DNA of 64,000 bases from Pseudocercospora fijiensis CIRAD86 (Eukaryota > Ascomycota > Dothideomycetes > Mycosphaerellales > Mycosphaerellaceae). The stretch lies in contig NW_006921536.1 in assembly GCF_000340215.1 (NCBI RefSeq), forward strand, positions 2,381,582 through 2,445,581, in the 5' to 3' direction. Under the pieces are notes generated by a model, which worked only from the letters and a program-made list of their open reading frames with translations, made no database searches and was not told the origin of the DNA. Position numbers and translations under genes: made by a program. Shown here in pieces: positions 13,301 to 25,200 of this stretch. The first letter of the stretch is position 1. Every line of letters begins with the position of its first letter.

Positions 13301-13480
13301 CGCTAGTAGCGGCTTGCTAACCGAAGTGCTAGACATCGGCTATATTAATAACAAGTAGGCTATTACGGTAGATATAGGCTTGAATCTTAGTAAGGACATT
13401 AATATAATAACGGTTATTAGATTGCGAATATAGCGAGTAACAATCGCTCGAGATAACTGCGAGTTTGGATTGCGTAGCTA
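7380..13480 (-). pseudogene. Helitron Rep-helicase (RepHel), RIP-inactivated
   Basis: In minus-strand order: a charged N-terminal region (about 13480-12400); an NAPEADIDINVCYYY-like stretch; a DUF6570-like domain (FLRDIGKL...LPLLPKYLKIVLLR near 11650-11700, then GFRVR.AIVR.LLYLKDN near 11580), usual at the N terminus of fungal Helitron proteins; and a Helitron_like_N Rep region around 10720-10400. In the Rep region the HUH motif reads SSYNYGIY, meaning both catalytic His codons have become Tyr by C-to-T change. A PIF1-family helicase follows, with Walker A INSKAGVSKSYIIKLL (about 8895-8845), and its C terminus is ACSRFRNLDNILFDEPFNYDRF at 7580-7520. Uninterrupted it would be about 2000 residues, normal for RepHel. 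Numerous TAG/TAA stops abolish coding. Confidence 0.88.
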
Positions 13481-13723
13481 TCTTAGTATATTAGTAGAGT
13501 CGAGGTTGCTATAGGAAGTATAAAGGGGAGTAGGAGGGAAAGGGGAAGGAAAGGGAGCGCGTTTACGTAGTAACGTCTAATCGGGAAGGCTACTATACCG
13601 AATTAGGCCTAGAAACTTAGAGAAGGAAGTAGTAAATATGCGGCTTCTTATATATAATAGATTGTACTTACTATACCTAGCTAAGATATAACCTACAAAA
13701 CTAACAATACGTATCTTTATAAG

Positions 13724-13973
13724 CGCTAGCGCTTAGAGGGAGGGGGGATAGTCGTCGCAAGCTCCTCCTAAACCCCCTATTCCCTTACCGCGCGGAGTGC
13801 TCCTACCTTTGTTAACGTTAGCGCTTAGAGGGAGGGGGATAGTCGTTCCTCCTAAACCCCCTCCCTTACCGCGCGGAGTACTCCTATTACTAACGTTAGC
13901 GCTTAGAGGGAGGGGGTACCAGAGTCGCTACGCCTCCTCCTCTAAACCCCTATCCCTTACCGCGCGGAGTGTT
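13724..13973. repeat. Three tandem ~78-92 bp hairpin-forming repeats in the Helitron 5' region
   Basis: Three copies start near 13724, 13816 and 13894, each beginning CGYTAGCGCTTAGAGGGAGGGG and ending CCCTTACCGCGCGGAGT plus variable bases. Within copy 2 the arms AGGGAGGGGG (13829-13838) and CCCCCTCCCT (13857-13866) are perfectly complementary. The plus-strand ORF crossing them (13797-14039) is a by-product of the repeats. Confidence 0.85.
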
Positions 13974-14941
13974 CGTCTAATAAGTGCCTTAGGTTTCGTC
14001 GTTATCGTATTAATTACTTTTGTTAGCGTAGTTTGCTAGAAGTGTGCTTAATCGACTTAACTCGGTCGGCTTCGATTTAGGTCTAAAATTAATCGATAGA
14101 GGTTCGTTAGGCTAGAGACTGCTTATTTATTAAAAGTATTAATTATTAATACTTCTAGTGCGTAGATTAAATACTTAATCTATAGTATTGTCTAAACCTT
14201 ACCTCGTCGCCTACCTACCTTTACGCTTCCTTCTAACTGCGCTACTATAACGCTAGCGACGATAATAGTATATTAGCATATAAGAATTGCGGCCGTGCGT
14301 CTAATTACAATACGAGCGCGTTCTTGTCTACTACAATAGGCGAATGTAAGAGGTATTATAGCACTACCTCTGCTTTAAGTATATTCGACCGAGTTCTTTA
14401 CGTCTACTCTAGAACAAACAGACCTAGCCCTTTCTTCTTCTTAGACGCACGTAGATTATATAATCTATCTAAACTAAGCTAGGGTGCCGAGTCGTAATTT
14501 TAGCAGGTTTCTTAAACCGCCGTAAGACGCGCTGTCTAGGTTCTTAGTTGCCTTCTAAACTATAGGGAATTGTCGGTACTATATCGCGAGGTTTCTTCGG
14601 AAGTCTTATAGTTGCTTTAGCTATTAATTAAATAGGTTTAGCAGCCTTTGCTTATCTATTAAAAAACTCAGTTCGTCTAGTTTCTATAGATATACTGCGG
14701 TATAAGCCGAAGAGTAAGCGCAGTAGTTATATTTACTTAGTTAACTTGTAATATATCTCGAAGGGCTAGGGTATAACGAGATTTAACCTGCTAGAAAGCC
14801 CCGGCTAATTCGCTCTATAGTTTTGCTCTAGCAATGTCTATTATATGCTTTTGTTTTGCTACGCTAGTCTAACTCTTTCTTTCAATCTTGCTACTATACG
14901 GTCGGTAGCTATCTACGTATCGGACTCCGGCCTACGCGTAT

Positions 14942-15007
14942 CGGAAGCGTGCATTTAGCGCATTCGGAAGCGTGCATTTAGCGCGTGCGGAAGCGTGTAT
15001 TTAGCGT
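14942..15007. repeat. Three tandem ~23 bp repeats near the Helitron 5' end
   Basis: The unit CGGAAGCGTGCATTTAGCGC plus two to four bases occurs three times, about 300 bp inside the Helitron 5' terminus. Confidence 0.8.
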
Positions 15008-15285
15008 GCAATATTGTAATAATAGCTATTGTTGTTATAGTTATTAGTAACGTAAAGTAGAAGGAATAGCCTTAGGCTCGATATACGTAATTGCGATTCG
15101 AATTATTAACTAATTATATCGCGCGCTCTGTTTTGCGGGCGTATCTTTCAAATTCAGCCTCCTTCTATACGTTATATAGCACTAATCTAATTTGTTCTCG
15201 AGCTCTACGCTAGATTCACTAGATACCTTCTATAACTATTTACTCGCTTCGCTCGCTTAGGTTGCTCTAGGTGCCTATTAAATCT

Positions 15286-15300
15286 GTCGCTCCGCTCGAA
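15286..15300 (-). repeat. Helitron terminal inverted repeat (5' end)
   Basis: This is the exact inverted complement of 6486-6500. Its outer base abuts the resumed Gypsy-A1 RT frame at 15301. Confidence 0.9.
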
Positions 15301-17875
15301 TTATTCCTCGGCTTCCTTATATTAACTAAGGGTGTTAAGGCTAATCCTAATCGGATTAAAACTATTACTAAATAGCCTATTCCTACGTTAATTAAGGAGC
15401 TATAGTCGTTCCTCGGCTTCGCTAATTTCTATCGTTGCTTTATTAAGGGCTATTTACGGCATATAATGCCCCTAACTAAGCTTACTAAAACTAAGGCCAA
15501 CCTAACTAGAGAGTTTAAATAGACTAATAGAGCACAAGCCGCTTTTAACGGCTTAAAGAAGCGCTTTACTAAAGTCCCCTTATTATACTATTTCGTACTA
15601 ATTAAGCAGATCCGCATTAAGACTAACGCTTTACAGTTTGCTGTATTAGCTATTATGTTATAACAGGCTAATAACAATTACTAGTACCCGATTGCCTTCT
15701 TCTTAAGGAAGATAATTAATACTAAGCGTCGTTACGAGACCTACGAGCAAGAGCTCTTAGCAATCGTAGAAGCCTTTAAGTACTAGCGCTATTATCTCGA
15801 TAGTGCTTAGCACCCTATTTAGGTCTATACGGACTATAACAATCTCCGTAGAATTACGAAGGTTACTAGGGTTATAGGTCGATAGGCTAGATAGGCCGTC
15901 TACCTCGCCGGGTTCGATTTTAATATATTATATCGGCTAGGCGTAAGTAACCCTACTAATAGCCTATCGAGGCGACCTAATTATAATAGCGAGACTTAGC
16001 AATCTATTAATTTATTGTTTCTAACCCTGCAGTATAAGATTGCTATAGCCCGTATCGTTAATAAGCAAGCGTAGGATAAGCGGCTTACCGGACTCCGCGA
16101 CAGCTCGAAGTATATTAATACTTTTACTATATTAACAGTGCGTATTAAGGATATAGATAGGAGAAGTTATAATAACTCCCTAGTCGATATCGCTATATAT
16201 AGTAACAGCGATTAAAGCACTGCTATAGTTAATCCGGCTGCTAGTACTATTAGATGTATATAATACGTACCTCGTTCGATAGCGAGGGTGCTACTAAATA
16301 ACCTTGCAAATAGGGACGGTTAATTGTTTATAGATAAGCTATTACGTGCTTAGCAGAGGGACGCCTTTGCTACTAAACGTATCGATAAGCTTATAAGTAG
16401 ACGAAAGACTCGATCTAGCAAGAGTAATAACTAGTCGATCGACGATAAGGATTACTTAAAGTTTAAGGGCAGATACTATGTCCCCGCTAAACAATCGATT
16501 AGGCAAGAACTTTTAAAGAGGCACTATAATAGTAAGCTCGCTAGTTACTATAGCATAGAGAGGTCGTACGAGTTACTATCGCGTATATACTACTAGCTAA
16601 ATAGTAAGCGGTATATAAAGGAATATATACAGACCTATGCAGTATACTAGCGAGTTAAAGCACCTAAGCACTTACTATTCGGGGAGTTGTCTTTACTTCC
16701 TGTTCTAAAGAAACTATTTGCAGAGCTTATAATAGACTTTATTATAGGCCTTCCTCCCGCTAAGCGTAGGGGTAGCAAGGACGTATACGATACTATCCTT
16801 ATTATAGTAGATCGGTTTACTAAAGGCGCTCGTTATATCCCTACTCGGAAGGATTAGACTTCTATTAATATAGCAGAAGCGCTATAGAACAACATCTTCT
16901 ATACCTATTAGGGAACCCCTAAGGGGATAGTTTCTAACCGAGGCTCGACATTTATATCTTACTATTAGAGTGAGATATACCTATAGCTAAGACTTAAGCA
17001 TCGGCTATCTATAGCCTTCTATCTATAGATAGATAGCTAAACCGAGAGGCAGAATGCTACCCTATAGCAGTACCTACGTAGTTATATTAACGAGAACCCT
17101 AACGACTAGGTTAACCTCCTACAACTAGCTAAATTCGTATACAATAACAGCGTCCACTTATTAACTAAGGTATTACTATATATAGCTATAATAGGCCAAA
17201 ACGCTACTATGCTACAAGACCCCCTATCGCTCGAGGCCGAGCGTAAGGAAAGGGAAGCGGGTTAACCTAAGACACTAGCGGCTATTAAGAGGGTTCAAAA
17301 GATGCGAGAAATCTATGCTAAGATAGCTAAGAAGCTAATAAAGGCTTAAGAGTACTAAAAGACCTACTACGATAAGCGTTATATACCGATAACCTTTAAG
17401 TAAGGCGATATAGTTATACTTAGTATAAAGAACCTCCGTATCCGCAAACACCTATTACCCGATAGCAAAACACGCCCTAAACTAGCACTACGGTTTATTA
17501 GCCTATTCCGAATCTAAGAACCGAAGGGCAATAGCTAGGCCTATTAGTTATAGCTCCTACTATACTATACTATCTATAATACCTTCTATATCTCCCTCCT
17601 TAAACTATACTACTACCGCGGAGACTCTAATAAAGGAGCCTCTGCTAAACATAAAGAAATACTAGCCGACGGTAAAGAGCTATAGTCTATAGAACGTATC
17701 CTAAAGCACCGAACTAGGTAGGGCAAGAAGGAATACCTATTAAGGTAGCAAGGCTATATACCCGAATAAGACTCGTAGGAGACTAAAGACTCCTTCGAGG
17801 ATATAGCCGAGTTGTTAGACGAGTATTAGGCTATCGTAAAGGACAAGAAGAAGGCTAAAAGCTCGTAATATTACT
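15301..17875 (+). pseudogene. Gypsy-A1 RT end, RNase H, integrase and chromodomain, RIP-inactivated
   Basis: The frame resumes from 6450. The RT end (LFLGFLILTKGVKANPNRI) is followed by RNase H around 15600-15860 (PIAFFLRKI...YETYEQELLAIVEAFK, then VYTDYNNL). The integrase spans about 16440-17220: a zinc-binding region remnant; LIIDFIIGLPPAKR with the first catalytic Asp; IVDRFTKGARYIPT; NRGSTFIS; and ERQNATL. After a QGDIV-like stretch, a chromodomain lies at about 17690-17830, recognisable from SIERILKHR, KKEYLL and DSFEDIAELLDEY. Stops from Trp/Gln codons occur throughout. The chromodomain places this family in the chromoviruses, whose integrases target silent chromatin. Confidence 0.88.
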
Positions 17876-18439
17876 AAGGCTTAGGATTAATGCTACCCCC
17901 GGGGTAACATTCGCTAACTAATTAGAGACCGGCAAACCGGGACAATAAGACTATACTAGGCGTGCTACGACGCGTTAGTTAATTAGTTACTACTCTTTTA
18001 AGGACCCTACCTCTTGTTTATTTATTCTACGGGCCTCGGAGCCTAGGCAATCGGCGATACGCGCGCGCGTAGGCGAATAGTGTTAGTAATAATAATAGTA
18101 ACGACAGCGTTACGCTTATACTAAGGGGCGATACGGCCGGCGCGGCTATATTAGTAATAGTGTTGCGGAGTGTATTAATAGTTAAAGAAGGAAATCGGAA
18201 GCAAGGTAAAGTTAGCGCTAAGACGACTAGCGCCGCTATTATTAATATTACCTGCTCGCTAATATTGCTAACCTTACCTGTTATCGCTACTATACCTATA
18301 AAACAACCTTACCTATACTACGGCCTAAGGCCGGAAGCGCACTATACTAATCAAATTAAAAGAATAGCTATATTAAAGGTTTAATTAAAACTTTAAGGCT
18401 AAGTTAAAATATTAAGGCTTAAAAGATTAAGCGACTAAT

Positions 18440-19000
18440 AGACTAACTAAGGGCAAAACTATAGAGCTAAGCTAGCTAGGGTCGATCTTGCGGATAATAG
18501 GTTACTTCTCGATCTATCTAACCCTTTAAGCGAGGCGAACCTCTACTACTATACTTATAATAGCCTTTACTTATAGAAACTAGACGAGCTGTGTTTTTTA
18601 AAAGATAAGATAAGATTAATAATTAAAGGCTGCTAAACCTAACTAATTAGGGCTAGTAAAACTATAATAGTAAATAATAGTCCTCGTAATAACAAGAACA
18701 ACCCTCGGAACGGACAAACCCTTAGAGCGGACATTTCTAGGTCTTTTAAGAGTAGACGCAAAGAACTCGGTACGACATTACTTAGAACGGAGGCAGGGCT
18801 ACAATACCTCGTACGTCTACCTATTATAGCAGGGAAAACGCGCTCGTATTGTAATTAGTCGAAGGCCCTTAATTCTTGTAGATATATATTACTTTATAGG
18901 TTATTGTATATAAGAATAGCGTAGTTAGAGTTAGACATTGTATCGGAAGGTGAGGTTTAATATAGTTACATAATCAGATAGTTAAGTGTTTAATTTAGCG
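18440..19000. repeat. Diverged inverted copy of the Helitron 5' region
   Basis: The reverse complement of this stretch aligns with gaps to about 14100-14860 inside the Helitron. Shared landmarks include GTTTAGCAGCCTTT, CGTCTAGTTTCTATA, CTATAGTTTTGC, TAATTACAATACGAGCGCG and CGAGTTCTTT(A/G)CGTCTACTCT. It lies in the unusually long stretch between the Gypsy-A1 chromodomain and the 3' LTR. It is either a degraded or non-autonomous Helitron fragment in Gypsy-A1, or Gypsy-A sequence captured by the Helitron. The small open frame at 18160-18384 just to its left shows no recognisable feature. Confidence 0.6.
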
Positions 19001-19097
19001 CGGGCTAAGCAGCTTATTAGACTTGCTAAGTTAGCGGCAATAGAGGTCGTAGAATATAGACAGGCTACGAGGGCGCGGCCTTTAGAAAGGAAGCGTA

Positions 19098-19294
19098 TAT
19101 TAGGGCTAAAGAGGCTATACGTGATTAGTATGTAACTAGGCTAAGTAAAGCTAGGGTCTTAGTGCCTTAGGTAGGGCTTAGCGCTTAGCAATAGGCTAAC
19201 TTGCCTGCCTTCCTCCCTCTCCTCCTAGCTCCTTATCGAATACTACTCGTACCTACTACTACCCTATCTACCTACTAACATAACCCTTCTTATA
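19098..19294 (+). repeat. Gypsy-A1 3' LTR
   Basis: This 197 bp copy of 3328-3524 begins TATTAGGGC (TG mutated to TA), ends CTTCTTATA, and is followed by the second copy of the GCTAG target duplication at 19295-19299. Confidence 0.93.
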
Positions 19295-22200
19295 GCTAGT
19301 ATTTAATCGGTTGCAATTTACCGTATAGAGGATAGCGTAGCGTCTAGTTTAGGATGCACTCGAAGTAATAAGCGATATACTTAGAGACCTCGCGCCCGAG
19401 CTAGCGTATATAGAAGCTAGCGTATAAACGAGCGTATATACGGTAGTAACCTGCGTAGTAATAATAATCGTAGGCTATTTAGAAAACTTCTTTATATAGG
19501 GAACGGGGAATGTATAGCCTCTCCCTACCGTTAGTGTCGTCCTTAAAATAGATAAGGTCGTTATATAAGAAAAAACAGAGTCCTAGTAGGCTTAACTCGG
19601 CCTCGCCCGTAATGTCTGCCTCTTTATAATTAGAGTTAGCGTCCTTATCTAGAGTCCTCTTAGCGGTATCTCGTAGGCGGCGTTCTTCTACAGCGTTTAG
19701 CTAAGCTAAGATTGCGGACTAATAGGGGTCTTTAGTATATCCCGCCTTTAGGTTGTCCTTAAATTCGGTAGCGAGTTCTACGAGTACGGAGTAGAAGACT
19801 ATAGGCTCGTCGGACATATACGTTCTACCGGAGTGCTCGTCGACTATTATAGCGTAAAAACAAATTACACCCTCGCTTTCGTACGGGTATATATAGTATA
19901 CGTCGATTATATTATTTATAGGGGCGGGATCGTCGTATACTAGGGGATCTAGTATATTGTATACCTAATCTACCGCTCGGTCGAGGTCCGCTACGAGCCT
20001 ACTTAAGGCGTCCGGTATCCTATAGAGGCGTCCTAGGCGGTAGTATACCTTAAGCTTAGGGTACTAAGAGAGGTACTAACTAGCCCGCACTAGACGGAGG
20101 TTAAGCTTGTCCGTAGACGTAGTCGTCGCTAGGCTCGCTGCCGTAGTAATACCTAGGGCTGCAATATAGTCGGAAAACATATATACCGGCTTACGTACCG
20201 CCTATAGGATTATTCGTACCTTCCGTACTATCTAGACTAGTCCGCTAACCTTAAGCTCGGTAGCTAGGTACCGCTTTTCTACGTCCGTAAGGGCTTTACT
20301 AAGGTATATAATAACTTGTACCTAATCTGCTAGGAAGCGTACGGCCTTGCTATTCTCGATAGTCGGCTCTAGATCTCCCTTAACGTAGTATACTACCGCT
20401 ACGAATCCTCCTATATAGGCGTCTAGGTCGATATATATAGGGCGATTAGGGTCCGCGTAATAGGAGAACTTAACATCGCGGTATATCTGCCTTAGGATAT
20501 TGGGGGCCTTATACTCGGTTTCTAGTACCTCGTCTACGTCGAAGGCTAGAGTCCTAGCTACGTAGCGCTTTCGCTTATTGCCCTTATTAGCTAGGCTAAA
20601 GCGTAAGAGCTCTTTCTTGCGGTTCTCGAATAGCATCGTAATCGTAGAGTAGTATAGAATATGCTGTCGTTGCTATCTGGTAAGCCCTAAGTAAAATTCG
20701 ATATCCTTTAGGGTCGTAGGGAATTTCAAGTCTAAGATAGCTTAGACCTTTTCCTTATAAGTAGCATATCCTAGTCCTAACACTCGTTAGCCTAAAAGCT
20801 TCGTAGATAGATACGCGAGGAACGACTTGTACGGTGCGATGCTAGTGTTCTTGCCTACTAGGCACTCGAATACCGCGTTTAGATACTATAGGTACTCTTC
20901 GAAGGTACGGGAGTAGATAACAATATCGTCGATATACGCGCGGTAGTAGGATTTGTATCGCTTAAGTATCTTGTTAAGCTAGCGCTAGACATATTATATA
21001 CTGTTCGAGAAACCTATAATAGCTATATATATCTGTTCCTAGCCGCGGTAGCTATTAATCGCGAATTTGCTATAGTCCTTTTCGGCTACTACCTATTAAT
21101 AGAAAAACGCGACGGCGTCTACTATTATAATATAGGTAGAGCCGCGTAGTGCCTTAATAATATCCTCTTATCTAGGGAGCGGATAAGAATCCTTAACTAT
21201 AATTTTGTTTAGGCCTCTAATGTCTACGACTATATGTCCTTTACGGACTAGCTTGCCGTCTACTATCGTTTTTTTCTAGACTACGAAGACTAGGAACCTA
21301 AATTAGGTAGGCTTAGTAGTAAAGGATATCTTTCCTTATACGTATAGCGGGTCGAACGTCTTATTTACGACTTCTTTATCGGGGGCGTAGAGTAGGTACG
21401 CTACTATAGGAACTTTATCGTTCTTATAGCCTAGCTTTAGCGTAACTTCTAAGTAGTTAGACTTAGGAATGTCTACCGTAGTGCCCTTGTCCTTCTATAG
21501 GTCCTTGTGCTTCTTTACTACGGCCTTAATAAGTTGTACCTACTCTTCGGTACCGTAGGCCGTTACGCTATTAAAAAGCTAGGTCTCTTTTATAGGGTTC
21601 GGTAGGTCCGGTAGCGGAAGGCCGGCTACGCTATAATCTTTAGGCGCGATATAGTAGCAGCCGTAGTAGTTACACTCGCGTATATACCCTATCTTTATAT
21701 ATCGTAGTAGAGTCTGTAGCTAATCCGTATCGTTACGGACTTATACGAAATTTACTACGGCGTCTACGACGGCGGCGTAGATAGTTAGGGCTTTGTTCTT
21801 AAGCTTCTAGTTTTACGGGTAGAAGGCTACGTCTCGATCTATAGGAAGGTCTATTCTAAACTAGATAGATACCGAAGTTACCGTCTATAGTACTAGAACG
21901 ACGTTCTTATCGCCGGAGTATATAATCGTGCGGAACTTAACGTAATCTTTATAGCCTACTAGTAGGGGAATCTTCGCTTTTTCGTAGGAACTAATCGTTG
22001 CGGTACGATATAGCATATCGATCTTAATGCTCTCCGGGCCGATAATGTCTATCGCTATAAGGGACTTAGCTCTAAGCTCCTTAACGATATATACCTTATA
22101 ATATATATAGGCGATAACCTTAGAGCCCTTAACGATTCCTAGTACCTAAAAATCGAGATCTACGTACTTACTAATGTCCGTCGAACCTACGCCCTTAACC

Positions 22201-25200
22201 TTTAGTAGAGCTACTAAGCGTTTACGTTCGATATCCGGGCGTATCTAGCGTAGGAAGGCCTTATCGATAAGTAATACTATCGCGCCTATATCTAGGCAGA
22301 CCGCGTATTCGGTACCGTCCTTCTATAAGCGCACTACTGTACGTAGATAGTAATAGCCCCGAAACGCGTATCTACCCTTAACCTTTAGTAACGTAGCGGA
22401 CTTAATAAGTCTAGCGTCCTCTTCGATACTATCCTTCTTAGGCGTTAGCTCCGTAGCGTACTTAGCACGCCTATAGTCCTATAAGAGATTGTTGCTATCG
22501 AACTTAGAGCTATAGTTTAAATATAAGAATTTCAAAGGTCGTATCGTAGTAAAAGGTTCTATCGCCGAGGGAAGGTACTTACTAATATATAGAGAAAAGG
22601 GCGATAGTAGTAGAACTTCGCTATAGTATACTAATACAGAGTCCTAAGAAGAGGCGTTATTATCTACGTCGTCTAATCTATAGTAGATGTCTACCTAGTC
22701 GTTAAAATATACTAGTACGGAGTACGGGCTTACTAGCCTCGCTAAGTAGCGTAAGCCGGATCGTAGGCGTAAGTATAAACGCAGCTATAGGATAGATATA
22801 GGCTCTTCGACTAGAGGCTCTAGTACCTACTTATTGGCGTAATAGTTACGCGGGGCCTTATTGCCTTAGCGGCCGCGTTCTTGCTAACCCTAGGTATCGC
22901 GTATATTATTTCGCGCGCCCGTATCTTATCGTCTTCTACGATTAGTATTTCGGTTTCCGCCGCGTACTTCGTAGCCTCGATTATTATTACGTAGCTCTAC
23001 CCGATTATTACGGTTAGACGCGTACTCTTTTTAGCGTCCCTCCCCTACTAGGGCTTACCTATCGTTTCCTTAATCTCGGCGCTAATACTAGTTTTAATTA
23101 GTATAGCTACTATTTCTAGGGCGCTTATTTCCGTAGCCGCCGGCGTAACTACGACCTAAATTGTCGCGATATCCGCGTACTACTACGGCGTACCGATTAT
23201 CGAACCTACTAGCGTAACTACGATCTAAAGTATCGCGATATACGCCTAAGGAATCGGCGTATCGGTCGTTATTGCGAGCGTTTCGATACTGCGACTTACC
23301 GTTATACCTATTACGGCCTCGGGTAGTGCCGTAGCTATCGGACTATATATATCTGCAGTACTATACTTTATACTTGTCTTTAACAGCTCGCGTAAAAGTG
23401 TAAATCGTATCGCTTAGTAAAGGCTTATCGAGTTTATTCTATAGGCGGGGCTCGAATCGTAACTATACCTAGTAGAGAAGAGCGTATAGTCTATTAGGGT
23501 CTGTCTCGAGACCTGCCTCGCGTACGTAGCGGATACAGTTTATAATAAACTGCTAGGGTGCTCTACGGTTGCGTATATCCTATACTATATAAGATTCGGC
23601 GTATAGCTTATCCTAGGCCTCGATAATAGATCTGCTAAACATGTCCCTTAGGGCTTTATACTAGCGCTCGATGCCTTCTCCTCCGCGAATTGTATTACGA
23701 TTATTGCTTGTAAGCTCGTAAATAAACTATTGCTATACGGCCCTACGGAGGCACTTCGTAAGCTAGGTACGCACTATACGGGCGTAATTAACTACCGCGT
23801 AATCGCAAGCGGCGTCTAGAAAGAGATATACCGAAGTAAAGGTAACCTTATTGCCGTACGTATAGATATCCTAGCTATTAGAGTCTACGTATAGTGCGTC
23901 TAGATAGAAGTATCTAATATCTATAGGGTTAAATCTCTCTAAGCGCTAGGAACGCTATAGGCTATAATAGGGCGAACGGATAAAGCGGAACTTATCTATA
24001 TAGTAAGGGTTAAAACCGTAACCTCGTAGGCTAAAGTTCCTACTATAGGTACTAGAGTCGCTAGGGCTCGGGCTTAGAGGCCCTCCGCTAGCAGCGCCGC
24101 CTTAGCTATAGCGGCGTTGTCTAGCCTCGGCGTTATATTGCACGTTACGCTATAACTAATAAGGCTAGGCTTCGACTAGGTTAGGCAGTAGGGCTAATAG
24201 AACCTGCTCCTACGGGACCTATTTATATAGACCTGCCCGCGCGAGGCGTTTAGCTCGTCTAGTATCTAGCCTGTCTTATACTAAGCTCGAAGGGATGCTT
24301 TAGCGTAACTAGTCGATCTCGTCCCGGATTTTATCCCTAAGTTGCTAGGTTTAAATAACTTGTTAATTTAATAGTTGTCTAAATAGCTAGCGTATCTTAT
24401 TACGTAAAACGGCTAGGTTAGCGGCATTTAGGATTTCGCCGTTAGCGTCTTTAGCGGCTGCGTTAGCGCTAGCGGCGTTCTAGTTCTCGCGTACCGAGAC
24501 TTTGTATAGTGCGCTCTCTCGTAGGCGTTAAGGCTATAGGTTATCGTAGGCTAGCTACTTACCGTTGCGCTAGTTTTAGGAGGATAGTCCTACGCTAGCG
24601 TTACGTACTCGCTAGCGGTCCGCGACTAGGCGTCTAGCCTCCGTACCTAGGAAAGCGTCGACTAATCTATTATAGCGCTACTAGCGAGGAGGCGGGTTAC
24701 GCTCTATACTAGGCTCTATATATACTAAGTCTATACGCTAGGTATCTAGGTCTATATCTTAAGACATATCGACTATATTCTTAGCCGATATAGGAGGGAG
24801 TAGGCGCTCTTACTCTTATCGTCGGGGTCCTCGCTACTAAGTACCTTGTCGCTAAAGCTTAGGAGCTAGTAGAGAGGACTCTAGACTACTTAGGGCTAGG
24901 AGCTCCTACTGTTCGGGCTTAGGGCTCTCTCGCTCCGGAGCTTACTACTTAGGACTCTACTGCTCCGTATCCTAGTACTCGGGCTTAGGACTGTATTACT
25001 TAGGACCTTGCTATTTAGGGCTCTGCTACTTAGGGCCGACTAAAATCGGTAAGGACAAATTAGGACTAATTATAGGTAATAGCTCTAAGGCACTAAGTTC
25101 TCGTAGACCTAGGGGAAAAACAATTAGTAAGGACCTATAGCGTATATACGTAACACGTCGCGTACTAGCTGCTAAAATCGTCCGACGGCGACGTAGCTAT

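Larger units (their letters stand above)
6451..15300 (-). mobile_element. Helitron (RepHel type, asymmetric inverted repeats), RIP-inactivated
   Basis: The left end (6451) and right end (15300) are fixed because the Gypsy-A1 RT frame joins perfectly (Glu-Val | Leu-Phe-Leu-Gly-Phe) when these 8850 bp are removed; no host bases are duplicated, as expected for Helitrons. The joined target reads A^T on the element's strand. A perfect 15 bp inverted repeat (TTCGAGCGGAGCGAC) sits exactly at the element's 5' end (15286-15300) and 35 bp inside its 3' end (6486-6500). Such asymmetric terminal inverted repeats are known from Helitron2/Helentron-type elements. The 35 bp between the inner repeat and the 3' end contains a 16 bp near-palindrome (AAGC...GCTT). 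One large minus-strand RepHel gene occupies about 13480-7380. Confidence 0.88.
3328..19294 (+). mobile_element. Gypsy-A1: complete RIP-inactivated Ty3/Gypsy chromovirus, split by a Helitron
   Basis: Two 197 bp LTRs (3328-3524 and 19098-19294) flank the element, and GCTAG is duplicated immediately outside (3323-3327 and 19295-19299). Without the nested Helitron (6451-15300) the element is about 7.1 kb. Domain order on the plus strand is Gag with a CCHC-type knuckle, aspartic protease, reverse transcriptase, RNase H, integrase and a C-terminal chromodomain, which is the layout of chromoviruses. Every domain carries many in-frame TAG/TAA codons where Trp and Gln are expected, so nothing can be translated. 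About 1.2 kb separates the chromodomain from the 3' LTR, unusually long for this family, and part of that stretch resembles Helitron sequence. Confidence 0.92.

Noticed and set aside
13797..14039. Pro/Leu/Arg-rich plus-strand ORF
   Set aside because: It is produced by three tandem GC-rich repeats whose composition lacks stops; no independent evidence of coding.
18160..18384. Plus-strand 74-codon ORF between the Gypsy-A1 chromodomain and 3' LTR
   Set aside because: It lies in non-coding RIP-mutated sequence and has no family resemblance.
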